A stretch of 64,000 nucleotides of DNA. Origin: Pseudoips prasinana (lineage: Eukaryota > Arthropoda > Insecta > Lepidoptera > Nolidae). The notes beneath the pieces were generated by a model. That model had not been told where the DNA came from. It ran no database searches and worked only from the letters and a program-made list of their open reading frames with translations. How positions within the stretch are numbered: the stretch's first letter is position 1; the number at the start of each line of letters is the position of its first letter. This document shows positions 21,052-31,510 of the stretch, in pieces. The translations under genes and the position numbers were made by a program. The stretch lies in the NCBI GenBank assembly GCA_951640165.1, contig OX621252.1, positions 20,791,934 through 20,855,933 of the forward strand, in the 5' to 3' direction.

Positions 21052-21300
21052 AGCGCTATTCGCATTCAGGAGTTTTAGGAACCCTCACAAGATGATCGGT
21101 CCGCCTTGTAGGGTATTCCCCGCTGCGTCTTCAGGCGTCGCCTTTTAGGATGCTGCGTCGCCACTCAAGAACCTTGCTGCCCACTGCCACTTCAGCTTAG
21201 CAGTTCTGGAGATATCGAACAGAGCAAGACCGACAATTGTGGACAGTTTTGGGGAAAGCCATTGTCCAGTAGTGGACGTCTTTCGGCTGATATGATGATG
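21052..21300 (+). mobile_element. RTE 3' copy with inverted 5' part (twin-primed)
   Basis: 21222-21300 is the RTE 3' end in plus orientation ('gcaagaccgacaattgtgg', 'gtccagtagtggacgtctt', 'tcggctgatatgatgatg'). 21052-21217 is RTE sequence in the opposite orientation, starting at the base group (gcgctattcgcattc) that lies immediately upstream of the 3' segment in the full element. This is the classic 5'-inversion architecture. The inverted part also carries an internal deletion. Confidence 0.75.
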
Positions 21301-21860
21301 AAGATAGGAAATGTGGCCTTTAATTTGTAACCAAGCACCAAATACATATATGCTGCAATCATGCAAACGAAATGCAGATTGTTTTACTTTTGTATCTGTA
21401 ATGTATACTTAATCCAATGTAAAATGCAGATTGTGCATCCCTGTACTAACTTGTTCCGAGTTTATACGTCCAAATTGGGCACTAAATACAGAACTAAGTT
21501 GAGTTTAGTACAGTTTTCCTACGTGGACTACATACATAAGAGACTTTTAAACAAACAAACGGGGTTGTAAACATATAGGGGAGATGGGAGTAGTTTCAAG
21601 CGGTAGCAAAAAGACACTTTCAATAAAAGAAAATGATATTTAGTTTTACTTTTAAATAAATTTAATTTAGTTTACCTTGTAACGACCAAGATGGAGGCCG
21701 AATCAAAAGTAAATTTATCTAATATAATAAATTTATTTTTAAATACTTCTTAAATCATACTTTTAATAATTAACTATAATTTTAATTATTAGTTTTATTA
21801 TTTCAAACATGCTAAACTGAAAACAAATCCCAGATATCTGTTTAAAATGAATTGTAAAAG
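21301..21860. other. No gene recognised
   Basis: AT-rich sequence without recognised coding potential or repeats. Confidence 0.4.
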
Positions 21861-21861
21861 T

Positions 21862-21955
21862 TTAAGTAAGTGGGAATCGAACCCACGATCCACGAGGTAT
21901 CCGGCTCCATTTGTGTTAGCCCATCCGCCGCCGCACCGTGGATCTCAGTCCCGAA
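21862..21955 (-). repeat. tRNA-like retroposon head
   Basis: On the minus strand 'gtgggttcgattcccac' is a B-box-like T arm, preceded by 'gatccacggtgcggcgg'. It does not fold as a whole tRNA; probably a SINE head. Confidence 0.4.
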
Positions 21956-22414
21956 TTTATATAATGCATTCGATATTTTTTTAACGCACTTCATGAATAA
22001 GTTTACATATTAATGAAAAGGTAAGATTAAATATAACTTTAATTTAATAAATATTTAATCTTATTTTTCTCTATGACCTCGTAGTTTACTTATAAGCTGA
22101 TTTACAGCATACATGAAGAAAATCACTGAACACTAGATTATGACATGTACTGCTTTATGTGATCCACTATATTTTTCTAAATAGAACCTTCAATTATGTT
22201 ACTGTTTCGACAAAATTATAAGGCTTTCAAGAACATTAGAATAAATAAAATGTGCCACAGTGCCATGTCTCTCCTATTCGGTGTGATTAAATACCGCACT
22301 GAGACTATCGCAGTCCCACACCAACGATTATCCAAGAAAACGTACAAAAAGTATCTCCATAAGTATATACTTGTAATACTTAGCGGGTAATTGAATAAAC
22401 AATAATTGAATAAG
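21956..22414. other. No gene recognised
   Basis: AT-rich; one short frame (22196-22390) has no family resemblance. Confidence 0.35.
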
Positions 22415-22665
22415 AATGGTTTGGCCATTTAGAAAGGATAAATGAAAGAATATTGACAAAAGAAGTATACATGGCCTGTGTGAATGGGACAACCGGAAGG
22501 GAAAGACCACGTCGAATATTTTCTGAAGTACCCTAAACTAGCGAGCATGTATGAAGAATATAATGACAGTAATCGAGGCAAAAGAAGTATGCAAAGATCG
22601 TGACAAATGGAAATCCGTTGTCTCTGCCTACCCCTCTGGGAAACAGGCGTGAGTCTATGTATGTA
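22415..22665 (+). repeat. LINE tail (same family as 9178-9590), internally deleted
   Basis: 'tggtttggccatttagaaag' onward matches 9293-9590 but lacks the segment coding [12 protein letters not shown]. It ends 'cgtgagtctatgtatgta'. Confidence 0.75.
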
Positions 22666-22813
22666 ATTGAATAAACAAATATTAACAGTGCGTGTAGTTA
22701 CCAGCATACCTATAATTACTAACTGCTCAAGTACGAGTAATAAGTGACTTTTATTAAAAAAATATTGTCATGATAAAATTGACCGGACTGATTATATGAA
22801 ATGTGTTAAGCTT

Positions 22814-22886
22814 TATATAAGGTGTAACCAAAATATCTGCCACGGCTGCAATGGGAGACAGTATTGTGTTTATAGATTACAATAGT
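22814..22886 (+). repeat. Left terminal inverted repeat of the 22.8-kb transposon
   Basis: Pairs with 24764-24836. The near-perfect inner 20 bases (gtgtttatagattacaatag) could bind the transposase. Confidence 0.9.
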
Positions 22887-23009
22887 AAAGTTAAATTATT
22901 GATAATATGACATATTTTTTTTCATACAAAAAATTGTACGTATAAATTTGAATTGATTTCATAATGCATAAACCCACTCTGTAGACTTCATTCATAAGTT
23001 GTTGCCGCT

Positions 23010-23200
23010 AAACGATGCCGCTGCGCGCGGGCCACTTTGTTCTCACTGCGCAGCCCCCCGCGCAGGTTACCCCGCTCGTCGCACGCGCTACCGAACCGCC
23101 CGGCGCGCGCGGCGCGGCGCGGCGCGGCGGCGCGGCGTTCGCCAGTCGCACCTCGCCCCCCGCCCGAGCGGTCAATAACCGGAATTTCGCGCGCCTTTAA
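23010..23200 (+). promoter_or_regulatory. GC/CpG-rich leader upstream of the transposase
   Basis: Very rich in G, C and CpG (runs such as 'ggcgcggcgcggcgcggcgg') in an otherwise AT-rich window. It ends a few bases before the start codon (aaaaATGcc). Its position suggests promoter/5' UTR function; this is an inference. The short frames through it on both strands are composition artefacts. Confidence 0.5.
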
Positions 23201-23205
23201 TAAAA

Positions 23206-24273
23206 ATGCCTTCCAGACCACGGTATTCTAATCAAGAACGCCATGAAATGGTATTGTGCTACCGCGAGTGTAACTCTGTAACTGCGCATGCAGTGAACTT
23301 ATACCAGCAGAGGTTTGGTGTGCGAGTGAGTCATCATACCCTTCTGGATGCCGTGTACAGGTTTAGAGAACACGGCCGTTTTGACCCACCTCCGGCTGAC
23401 GCAGGCAGGCCTCCATATTCTGCCGAACTCGAAGAGGAAGTGTTGGACTTCTTCCGACATCATCCTCTTGCGAGCACCAGAGATGCTGCTCGAGTGTTCG
23501 AAGTGAGCCACGCCTACGTGTGGCGGCTTTTAAATCGGGAAGGGCTCCATCCGTACCACTTTACAAGAGTCCAAGAACTGCATCCACCTGACTACGCGGC
23601 CCGCCTCGCGTTTTGTAATTGGATTACGGAAGAACGACGCAATATTCTGTGGACTGACGAGTCCACATTCACACGGGTTGGTATGTTCAACATACACAAT
23701 GCGCATTACTGGACTGAGGAGAATCCTCGTGTAGTGCGGCCTGATCACTTTCAGACTCGGTTCAGTGTTAATGTGTGGGCTGGGATACTGGGGAACAGAA
23801 TTCTAGGACCAGTGTTCTTAGACAGACTGAACGGAGAGACGTATCTGCGCTTACTACAAACCCGTGTAAGAAGAATGTTGGAACGTATTCCTCTTGAAGA
23901 GATAAGAGGGCTACACTTTCAACATGACGGAGCACCACCTCATTTCGCCATCAGCGTACGGGAATTTTTAAACGGTGTCTGGTACGGCGGTGAAAGATGG
24001 ATAGGCCGAGGAGGGCCAGTGCCGTGGCCTCCTCGCTCGCCAGATTTAACCCCTCTAGACTTTTTTTTGTGGGGTCGTGTAAAGGACCTAGTGTACGGCC
24101 AAACTGGACATGATATTAGAAGTGTAGGAGAACTAAAAAGGCGAATCAAACGCGCATTTAGACTAGTGAAAAGTGAAACGGACACATTAAATAAAGTTAA
24201 GAGACATGTACGTAAGCGTGCCTTCATTTGTGTACAACGCGAAGGTGGACTTGTGCAACAGTTTTGTAGATAA
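23206..24273 (+). CDS. Transposase, IS630/Tc1/mariner superfamily
   Basis: 355 residues with no internal stop; it would bind the inverted repeats and catalyse cut-and-paste transposition at TA. The N-terminus (1-110) looks like paired helix-turn-helix DNA-binding regions: YSNQERHEMVLCYRE (DUF4817-like start), then RPPYSAELEEEVLDF and ARVFEVSHAYVWRLL. The catalytic core has D151 (ILWTDESTFTR), D241 (FQHDGAPPHF) and D285 in PPRSPDLTPLDFFLWG, 43 residues after D241 by my count. Relatives I recall carry an RWIGR-GP insertion before this motif and about 41 residues, so this copy may have two extra (YGGE). The C-terminal lysine/arginine-rich end is typical. All three acidic residues are present, so activity is plausible but unproven. 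Confidence 0.9.
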   Translation: MPSRPRYSNQERHEMVLCYRECNSVTAHAVNLYQQRFGVRVSHHTLLDAVYRFREHGRFDPPPADAGRPPYSAELEEEVLDFFRHHPLASTRDAARVFEVSHAYVWRLLNREGLHPYHFTRVQELHPPDYAARLAFCNWITEERRNILWTDESTFTRVGMFNIHNAHYWTEENPRVVRPDHFQTRFSVNVWAGILGNRILGPVFLDRLNGETYLRLLQTRVRRMLERIPLEEIRGLHFQHDGAPPHFAISVREFLNGVWYGGERWIGRGGPVPWPPRSPDLTPLDFFLWGRVKDLVYGQTGHDIRSVGELKRRIKRAFRLVKSETDTLNKVKRHVRKRAFICVQREGGLVQQFCR

Positions 24274-24763
24274 GTAGGTAGGGAGTGTGTAAATAACTGT
24301 GAATATGGTGCAATTGTTGTAAATAAGATGATTAACTTTTAAACACGCCAAGTTACTATAATTCATCATTATTTGATATTAATCTAAATTGTACTTACCT
24401 ATTGTTTAATAATAATAAGAAATAAAATGCGATTCTTACACTAACTTGACAGTCCAAAGCCTGTTATAAGTGTGATGGGAAGTTTATCATCTTATTTACG
24501 TAAGTTTTTTGGAAGAATGCAGTAGCTGGTAAGTAAATTCACTTTTAAAACACTTGTGCCTGCGTATTATTACAGATTGTGATTTCAGTTTTCATTCACC
24601 GAAGAGAAGCAGTAGTAGTAGAAGAGAGAGCAGTTGTTTTCATTGACGAAGCGATACATTGCGCGTAATTTGTGAACGGTTTTATGCGCAGTAGAGTCGA
24701 TGTTTATTTAACTACTTTATCTTCTCAAATTGAAATAACTGTTTCGGGGTACGAAAGCTCTAC

Positions 24764-24836
24764 ACTATTGTAATCTATAAACACAATACTACCTCCCATT
24801 AAAGCCGTGGCAGATATTTTTGTAACACCTTATATA
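24764..24836 (-). repeat. Right terminal inverted repeat of the 22.8-kb transposon
   Basis: Reverse complement of 22814-22886 with a few substitutions; followed by TA dinucleotides. Confidence 0.9.
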
Positions 24837-25149
24837 TATATATGGTTGCGTAGTATGTATATGGTTGCGTAGTAAATAATAAAACTACGAAGCAATTCTA
24901 CGCGTAGCTAAGCTGTAGGGGCATGCTACATTGCTACAGCGTAACTAGATTATAGTATCGTAGCGCATACTACGTCGAGCGTGGTGTCTAAGGTACGAGC
25001 ATTAAGTTCCTATCTGACGACGTATAGTAAGCCATTCTTCGCGGGTTACTCAGTTTGTAGTAAAGTTTAGTTTTGTGCTTGATGGATGACCTTCGCAACT
25101 TGTCATCGCGCAGTCGGGTAAAAATACTAGGATTTTTATAACCAACTGT
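24837..25149. other. No gene recognised
   Basis: Contains a short direct repeat (tatggttgcgtagta at about 24841 and 24860); otherwise unplaced. Confidence 0.4.
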
Positions 25150-25195
25150 ATCATCATCATCATCATATCAGCCGAAAGACGTCCACTGCTGGACA
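25150..25195 (-). repeat. RTE 3' end, outer half of a split copy
   Basis: 'catcatcatcatatcagccg' then 'aaagacgtccactgctggaca'. Continuation is at 25812-25950, after a nested LINE. Confidence 0.8.
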
Positions 25196-25811
25196 GAAAG
25201 ATAAAGATAAAGATGCATTTATTTGTATGAAACATGCGTTACATTTTTTACATGTGGTGTTACAATGATAGTTATAGTGGTATCAACATGTCCTGCCGAA
25301 TCAGGCGTACAAATGACTTAAAATTTATAATATATGTAAAATAGTTTGCCGGAATTTAAAACACAATAATTTCACATATTTGGCACAATAGACTTATCTA
25401 GTAAAAAATCATTCACACTATAGTACCCTTTTTTACAAAGTAATTCTTTAAATTTCTTTTTGAATAAGTTTATTGTTAGGGTTTTATATGAAAAAGGTAT
25501 TTTATTGTAGATTTGTGGCGCCATACAGAAAATACTTCTCCACATAAGTGTAGTTTGGGAATTATGCAAGCAGAGTCTATTACCATTACGTCTATTGCGT
25601 TTAATTACATCAGATTGATGAGGAAACAATTCTAAATTTGTTCTTACAAATAAAGCTACTTCAAGAATATATATGGACATGGTAGGGTTAAGATTTTATA
25701 TTTTATAAACATCGGTTTGCAGCTGTCTGTGACTTTTAGTCCAAATATGGGTCGGATACAGCGTTTTTGGTTTTTAAAAGCAATCTCCTTGTCAACTGAA
25801 TTTCCCCAAAG
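25196..25811 (-). mobile_element. LINE family L 3' end nested in an RTE copy
   Basis: Plus-strand start 'gaaagataaagataaagatg' is a (TTTATC)n 3' tail on the minus strand. The minus frame 25372-25680 encodes NRRNGNRLCLHNSQTTLMWR, SIFCMAPQIYNKIPFSYKTL, an LFKKKFKELL segment and DFLLDKS, the C-terminus of a CR1/Jockey-type LINE resembling 16250-16835. It interrupts the RTE copy between 'gctggaca' and 'gcctccacaattgccgg'. 5'-truncated. Confidence 0.7.
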
Positions 25812-25950
25812 AGAAGCCTCCACAATTGCCGGTCTTGCGCTATTCGCATCCAGCGGTTTCCAGCGACCCGCACAAGATCATCGGTCCATCCTGTAGGAGG
25901 CCTGCCCACGCAGCGACTTCCGGCTCGTGGTCGCCACTCGGGACCACCAA
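25812..25950 (-). repeat. RTE 3' fragment, inner half of the split copy
   Basis: 'ctccacaattgccggtcttg' through 'gatcatcggtccatc' to 'ggctcgtggtcgccactcgg', continuing 25150-25195. A minus frame encodes GRPPTGWTDDLVRVAGN. Confidence 0.8.
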
Positions 25951-26108
25951 CTGTATATTCCATCTTTAAAATGTCCCAATTTTGTACACGTAAGAATATT
26001 TGGAATTATTCCATATATCAACATAGATTTCACATTTTTAACATAATAAAAGATAATGGAAACCGTATTACACGAACTACCTACATAGACATCTACCTAT
26101 ATAATTTG

Positions 26109-26290
26109 ATTGCCTCGATCGTCTAGCAGTAGCGTGTTCATCCGCAGACAATGAGTGCCTGGGTTCATATCCGTCCTGGGCACATGCACATTGAGCTGCA
26201 TTGTGGCGGTCTAAAGGTTAAAAACTTGAGAGGTGTCAAGGGACACCCGGATGGAACAAAGTTCCTTTCTATAAGAGAGAAAGAGAGAGA
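26109..26290 (+). mobile_element. tRNA-derived SINE (family D-like)
   Basis: 'tcgtctagcagtagcgtgttc' (A-box-like) and 'gggttcatatccgtcc' (B-box-like), then an unrelated body ending in (ga)n. The head resembles the minus-strand SINE-D at 56861-57238. Confidence 0.6.
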
Positions 26291-26547
26291 GACAGACAGA
26301 GAAACATGCGCATACCGCATGGCTTATAATTATATACTTACTATAGCAAAAAGTGTCGTTACAACTTTTCGTCTTAATTTTTTCCGTCTAGCCCCCTTTC
26401 GTAACGCGCGCTAAGGAACTTCGTTCCAATAAGCCTCTTGGCGAACACAACCTTCTTTTCCTAGTATTATGTGTATTAGGTACTTATAATTAGGCAAAAC
26501 ATATCACCAATTTGCCTGTAAAATTATGATATTTTACAAAGTTAAAT
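26291..26547. other. No gene recognised
   Basis: Unplaced sequence. Confidence 0.35.
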
Positions 26548-26700
26548 AATAAAAAAGGTTTTTATTCACGTAGACTATAAAAAAACGCTTGTAAAGTAAG
26601 AACTTGGTGGTATAATTAAGTAAGCATAATTATTTTTACATACATACATATGCATATTTAAGTACACGGAGTGTATGAAAAAATTTAGATATAACATTTG
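26548..26700 (+). repeat. Repeat G, second copy
   Basis: Matches 7285-7430 ('ttattcacgtagact', then 'acacggagtgta'). Confidence 0.45.
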
Positions 26701-26858
26701 ATTTATGATTTTAAGAGTCGCATGTGACATAATGTTATATTATTATTATGCTTTTTTGAGTATTTATGTTATGGGTGTCAATATTGTTTTTAAAATAAAT
26801 ATTGTTATGCACATACAGTGGATATAGCAGATTTGACAGCACCTGTGGCGCAGTAGTA

Positions 26859-27156
26859 GGGTTGCCAACTGTTTTTTACTAGAAATAAAGTATATTCAGG
26901 TCTATGAAGAATATTAAACAGTATTTTAGAAAAAATAACATTATTCATTTATTAAATACATATTTTTAGAGCTTAAATAATTATAACGCAACTTGCTAAT
27001 TTACAACCTTTGTGGCTGCGCTGCACTGAGCAGTGAACGCCCTCTGTCTAAATAAATGTTAACAGTATTTTGTATACTTTATTTTTGTTCAACAGTAAAA
27101 ATTATAATTTAGTAAAAAAAGTATAATACTGTTCAAAACAGTATAGTTGGCAACCC
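26859..27156. mobile_element. MITE, GGGTTGCCAACT ends, TA duplication
   Basis: Starts GGGTTGCCAACTGTTTT and ends AACAGTATAGTTGGCAACCC, each bordered by TA. Removing the insert rejoins 'gcgcagtag...ccgcaggtcac'. 298 bp with no ORF; TA target suggests a Tc1/mariner-type partner. Confidence 0.75.
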
Positions 27157-27356
27157 TAGCCGCAGGTCACTAGGACTCCTGGTCCTTGTGACTGGTTCAT
27201 TTCGCACAAAATATAAACAAAAATGACACATAGTGCAATTGAGAACAGCCTCTTACAGCGAAGTTGGTTAAAAGCGTTATTCATCATTCAGATGTATCTG
27301 AATTTATTTCTCATTATTTTCTTATGTCTTGATAAAAGACATTACTACTTGATTAA

Positions 27357-27538
27357 AGACGTCCGCATTAGGGAAATTAATCCTGCACAAACATTTAATT
27401 AACGGCCGGAAAGTACATCCAGAGTTACAACAACTTTTTATGGGTCACACGAATATTTGTCGTGCACGGACATCGAACCCGGGACTCGAAATGGCGAGGC
27501 GACTGTCTTAACTGCTGCGCCATCGGTGCAGTGGAACA
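27357..27538 (-). mobile_element. SINE-A, diverged
   Basis: Minus strand has 'ggcgcagcagttaagacagt', 'cgagtcccgggttcgatg', 'ttcgtgtgacccataaa' and the 3' 'gcggacgtc' end, with several deletions. Confidence 0.7.
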
Positions 27539-27539
27539 G

Positions 27540-27965
27540 GTCTATGGGGCTTTGTACAATGCCCAATTGTGAAAGATACGTTTATTCATTACGTATATTA
27601 CATATACATACGTATATTTATATCTAATCAGATTTTAATCGTCTTTGGTGGACATACCTACTTATATTACAATTACTAGGTACAAAAACGAGACGAAAAG
27701 CAATTGGAGTCCAGTGACTTTCCTTTATTAAGTTATCATTTTTTTTATTTTACCCCAATCTCATCGTTCTTGCCAATTTATGACAACGATCCAGATTTCC
27801 CGAGAGGAGCATAAAAATGTTGCCAAATTATATAGGTATCGGGGAAAAAGAGCAACTTATTGTGACCGGAGTACGAGTACCTACTTACTTATAATATGAA
27901 ATACGACCTGACAAAACCTAAGTAGGTATATATGAATATACTACATTTTTGAAAAATATAATACT
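27540..27965. other. No gene recognised
   Basis: AT-rich; no match. Confidence 0.35.
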
Positions 27966-27973
27966 AAAAAGGT

Positions 27974-28383
27974 GACAGAGACGTGGTCGCTCACTATGGG
28001 CCTTATTAGAAGGCTCAAGGTCACCCAAAGAGCAATGGAGAGGGCTATGCTCAGAGTTTCCCTGCGGGATCGAATGAGAAATGTCGAAATCCGCAGGCGA
28101 ACCAAAGTCACCGACATAGCCCGAAGAATTGCAAAACTGAAGTGGCAGTGGGCGTGGCACATAGCTCGTAGATCCGACGGCCGTTGGGGCAGAAAGGTTC
28201 TCGAGTGGCGATCACGAACCGGAAGACGCAGCGTGGGTAGGCCCCCTACAAGATGGACCGATGATCTTGTGCGGGTCGCTGGAAACTGCTGGATACGAAT
28301 ATCGCAAGACCGGCAATTGTGGAGATCTTTGGGGAAGGCCTTTGTCCAGCAGTGGACGTCTTTCGGCTGATATGATGATGATG
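27974..28383 (+). pseudogene. RTE LINE C-terminus, 5'-truncated insertion
   Basis: Encodes TETWSLTMGLIRRLKVTQRA, KVTDIARRIAKLKWQW, GRPPTRWTDDLVRVAGN and LGKAFVQQWTSFG-stop, then (atg)n. An 8-bp direct repeat aaaaaggt borders it (27966-27973 and 28384-28391). The frame is intact but lacks RT and endonuclease. Confidence 0.85.
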
Positions 28384-28445
28384 AAAAAGGTTTAGTTCAC
28401 GAGACACATATTTGTTCCTCAATATGAGTTCCGTAGGACCATGAT

Positions 28446-28690
28446 TATAAAAACCGGCCAAGTGCGAGTCGGACGCGCGCACGAAGGATTCCGTACCATT
28501 ATCTACAAGAAATTCATGTTTGTTGTATGGGAGCCCCCTTCAATATTTATTTTATTTTTATAGCGGCATCAGAAACACATCATCTGTGAAAATTTCAACT
28601 GTCTAACTATCACGGTTCATCAAATACAGCCTGGTGACAGACGGACAGATAGACAAACAGGCAGACAGCGAAGTCTTAGTATGCATGACG
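28446..28690 (+). repeat. Lep-repeat, 5' half, split by the Dong insertion
   Basis: 'aaaccggccaagtgcgagtc', 'ggattccgtaccatta', 'gtatgggagccccctt' and 'gacagacggacag' to 'gaagtcttag' is a dispersed lepidopteran repeat. Its last piece ('agggtcccgttttaccc...ggaacccta') appears at 31537-31585. Confidence 0.7.
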
Positions 28691-28951
28691 CAGCAATGAA
28701 TGGTAAATTTGTTACATATTTTAAAATACTTATTACTAACACTAGTTTATAAGAAAATTGTTACTTACTTATTGGACACTAATTTGGTCTGAAAATAAAG
28801 TCTTATTATTATTCCAACTTATTTATTTATTTTCATATTTAATACATATTTATTCTTATAAAATCGATATATAAAACAATAATACACAAATAAATACGTA
28901 AAAAACAGAGCTCCCCCGGCGGCGGGGTTATACGCCCTAGGCCGCCGGTGG

Positions 28952-30107
28952 TCAGGGCGACAGAGTGAGGAACCTCCTCACGATGCGTGCCGTTCCCATA
29001 ATTGCCGCCTTCTGTATCCGGCTCTTGACCCAGTGATCTAGTGAGAGCCTCTTAAGATGTTGGTCGAGGCTCTTTGTTATGAGACCGTTTACGGAGACGA
29101 CTATTGGGACAATTATTGTTGAGTTCACATCCCACATGGCGGTAACCTCGTAAGCCAAATCTAAATACTTTGACAACTTGTCATTTACGAGGTTTGGCTT
29201 TTACGAGGTTATCGTCAAATGGGACAGTGATATCAACAATAAATGCCCGGTGCTCCAACCGGTCTACCAAAACGATATCAGGCTTATTGGCAACAATAGT
29301 CCTGTCCGTAATGATAGAGCGGTCCCAGTAGAGCTTGGCACAACCGTTTTCTAGAACTGGTTCCGGTACGTACTTGTAATACGGCACTTCGGAGTCTACA
29401 AGACCATACCGAACAGCAAGTTGCTGGTGGATAATCCTGGCAACTTGATTATGCCTGTGCAAGTACTCGCCGTTGGCAAGATAGGAACAACCGGAAACAA
29501 TGTGTCTGACAGACTCTCCGGGACGGTGACACGCCCGACAAATGTCGATGGTACCGTCCTTGAAGATGTGCTTCCGATAGTTCCTCGTCTTGACAACTTC
29601 ATCAGCAATTGCACAAGCAAAACCTTCAGTTTCCCCAAATAGGTCACCAAAACGTAGCCATGCCACAGATGCTTGTAAGTCCACATGAACACTATGTAGG
29701 GCCTGGTGGAACCTACCATGAAGCACCTTGCTCTTCCATACGTCAATTCGATCCCGAGTACTAAGTACGACGGGCTTTCTCCAGTCTTCTTTAGCCAAGG
29801 AGAGGGGCGTGAGTCCGTTGTCAACGGCGGCGACATCTCGATGCATCCCACACTCAACACCAAGGAAATATTCCCTGAGATTGCATACCTCACGGTTGTG
29901 TAGGTTCTTGGCATTGAGGAAGCCTCGACCCCCACACTTCCGTGGGATATACAATCTCATTAGTGCAGAGTGTGGATGGTGCATAGGGTACGTCGTTAGG
30001 CGTTTCCGAACTTTTCGATCCAGGGCATCTAACTCGGTTTGAGTCCACCTTAGTATGCCGAAGGTGTAAACCAGTAGAGGCATTACCCAGCCATTGAAAG
30101 CACGCAT
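28952..30107 (-). pseudogene. R4/Dong LINE C-terminal half (zinc and endonuclease region)
   Basis: The main frame (29181-30107) contains LVYTFGILRWTQTELDALDR, IPRKCGGRGFLNAKNL, the zinc-ligand motif CRACHRPGESVRHIVSGC, and YWDRSIITDRTIVANKPDIV followed by a VDR strand, which is the PD-(D/E)xK-type endonuclease core. A frameshift near 29180 separates it from the last part (28952-29176: KYLDLAYEVTAMWDV, VPIVVSVNGLI). At its 5' side it overlaps the RT frame out of phase, with sequence apparently lost around 30100. Confidence 0.8.
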
Positions 30108-31510
30108 TAAAGAAGCGTTCCTTCACCAACTGCTTAATGACCCCATCTGGGATATTTAGACACTCAGACATACCAAGGTATTTGTAGGTTTCAGTTTCAG
30201 AGAGGGATCTGAGAGTCATACTCTCGGTGAGTTGTAAATTATCAGAATTTACAACTCTACCCCTCTGTACATGTATGACCGCACATTTATCTACACCGAA
30301 TTCCATTCCAATATCACTGCTAAATCTTTCTGTGAGGTTTAGTAGGGATATCAGGTTTGGTTTATTCGGTGCATATAACTTGAGGTCATCCAGATACAGA
30401 AGATAAGAAATGATGGTCTCACCCCCTCTCCGCAACCGATAACCTAACCCGGAATCCCTCAGCACAGCGCTCAGAGGATTCAAGGCCAGGCAAAACCACA
30501 AGGGACTCAAACTGTCACCCTGGAATATGTCTCGCTCAATCCTTATAGGTTCGGATATCGAAGGAGTCACTCCGGTTCCTGAAAGACGGAGAACCGTGGT
30601 CCACAGTCCCATACACGAGGTAAGAAAGGCGCATAGAGCTGCATCAACTTTATACAACTCTAGTACCCGTCTTAACCATGTATAGGGCACCGAATCATAT
30701 GCCTTCTTATAGTCAATCCAGGCAGCGGAGAGACTTCTTCGACCTTTGCGAACCTGTTGGCTAACGGCCATGTCTATGAGGTGGAGCTCCTTAGTACCAC
30801 GGGACCCAACCCTACATCCATTCTGAGCAGGATCTAAAACATGATTGGCATATAAATGCTCCTTTAATTTTGACACCAGAATGGATGTAAGGAGCTTATA
30901 TATAGTGGGTAAGCACGTGATGGATCGATAATTCTTAGGATCCGTGGTACTACCAGTTTTATGGAGCAGAAAAGTTATACCGTTTGTCATAAAAGGGGGG
31001 AGGGAGCCAGTATCGATAGCTTCTTGGAATTGAGTAGCTAAGCACGCATACGAGCTTCGCAACCACTTTAGCCAAAAATTATGCAGTCCATCCGGCCCAG
31101 GACTTGACAGTTATGAGTCGGACGAGCCGCATTTCCCACATCACAGGGGGTAATTTTAATAGCTTGCATAGGTTGCAAGTGTTCACATGAGCGCTTCACT
31201 ATATCAATCCATCGTCCATCGGTGTGACGTATGGGCGCTGACCAAATATTTTTCCAAAATGAGGACATTTCGTCCATATTTGGTAAACAGTCATCAGTCA
31301 CACTACTGGAAGTTCCCTCCCACCTTCGAAACACTTTTCTATGGTCACTTTGGAAAGATCGATTTTGGTGAAACCTATCCGCCCGTTCCTCTTACCGCCG
31401 TATAAGGTTAGCCCACGCAGAAACTTTCTGCTTCAGGTAGTCTATGCGTTCCGTGACACCGGCAGTATAATCACGCGGTATTGTACCTGTACCGGCGAAT
31501 GCCTGTGTCA
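29890..31510 (-). pseudogene. R4/Dong LINE reverse transcriptase half
   Basis: The RT frame 29890-31062 has NYRSITCLPTIYKLLTSIL, QNGCRVGSRGTKE (motif 2), AAWIDYKKAYDSVPYTWL, IFQGDSLSPLWFCLALNPLS and the catalytic YLLYLDDLKLYA (YLDD where many LINEs have YADD), then YKYLGMSE. After about 30105 the frame is out of phase. 31068-31334 (LPNMDEMSSFWKNIWSAP) and sequence to about 31510 (QAFAGTGTIPRDYT, TERIDYLKQKVSAWANLIRR) continue upstream with a stop and a shift. Palm residues are intact but the gene is dead. Confidence 0.8.

Larger units (their letters stand above)
22814..24836 (+). mobile_element. Intact-looking Tc1/mariner-superfamily transposon
   Basis: Terminal inverted repeats of about 72 bp (22814-22886 and 24764-24836) begin tatataaggtgt and share 'atatctgccacggct' and 'tattgtgtttatagattaca'; I count 6 mismatches in the 66 bases compared from 'ggtgt' inwards. 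The ends lie in TA-rich sequence, consistent with TA target duplication. Between them are a very GC-rich leader (23010-23200), one uninterrupted transposase ORF (23206-24273) and a 3' UTR with AATAAA near 24421. About 2.0 kb in total. It is the only complete coding-competent element in the window. Confidence 0.9.

Noticed and set aside
22988..23231. Ala/Arg-rich frames in the GC-rich leader
   Set aside because: Open on both strands because of extreme GC content; the transposase starts downstream.
23940..24227. Antisense frames inside the transposase
   Set aside because: Shadows of the well-supported plus-strand transposase.
29396..29935. 179-residue frame within the R4/Dong element
   Set aside because: An alternative frame of the endonuclease region with no LINE motifs.
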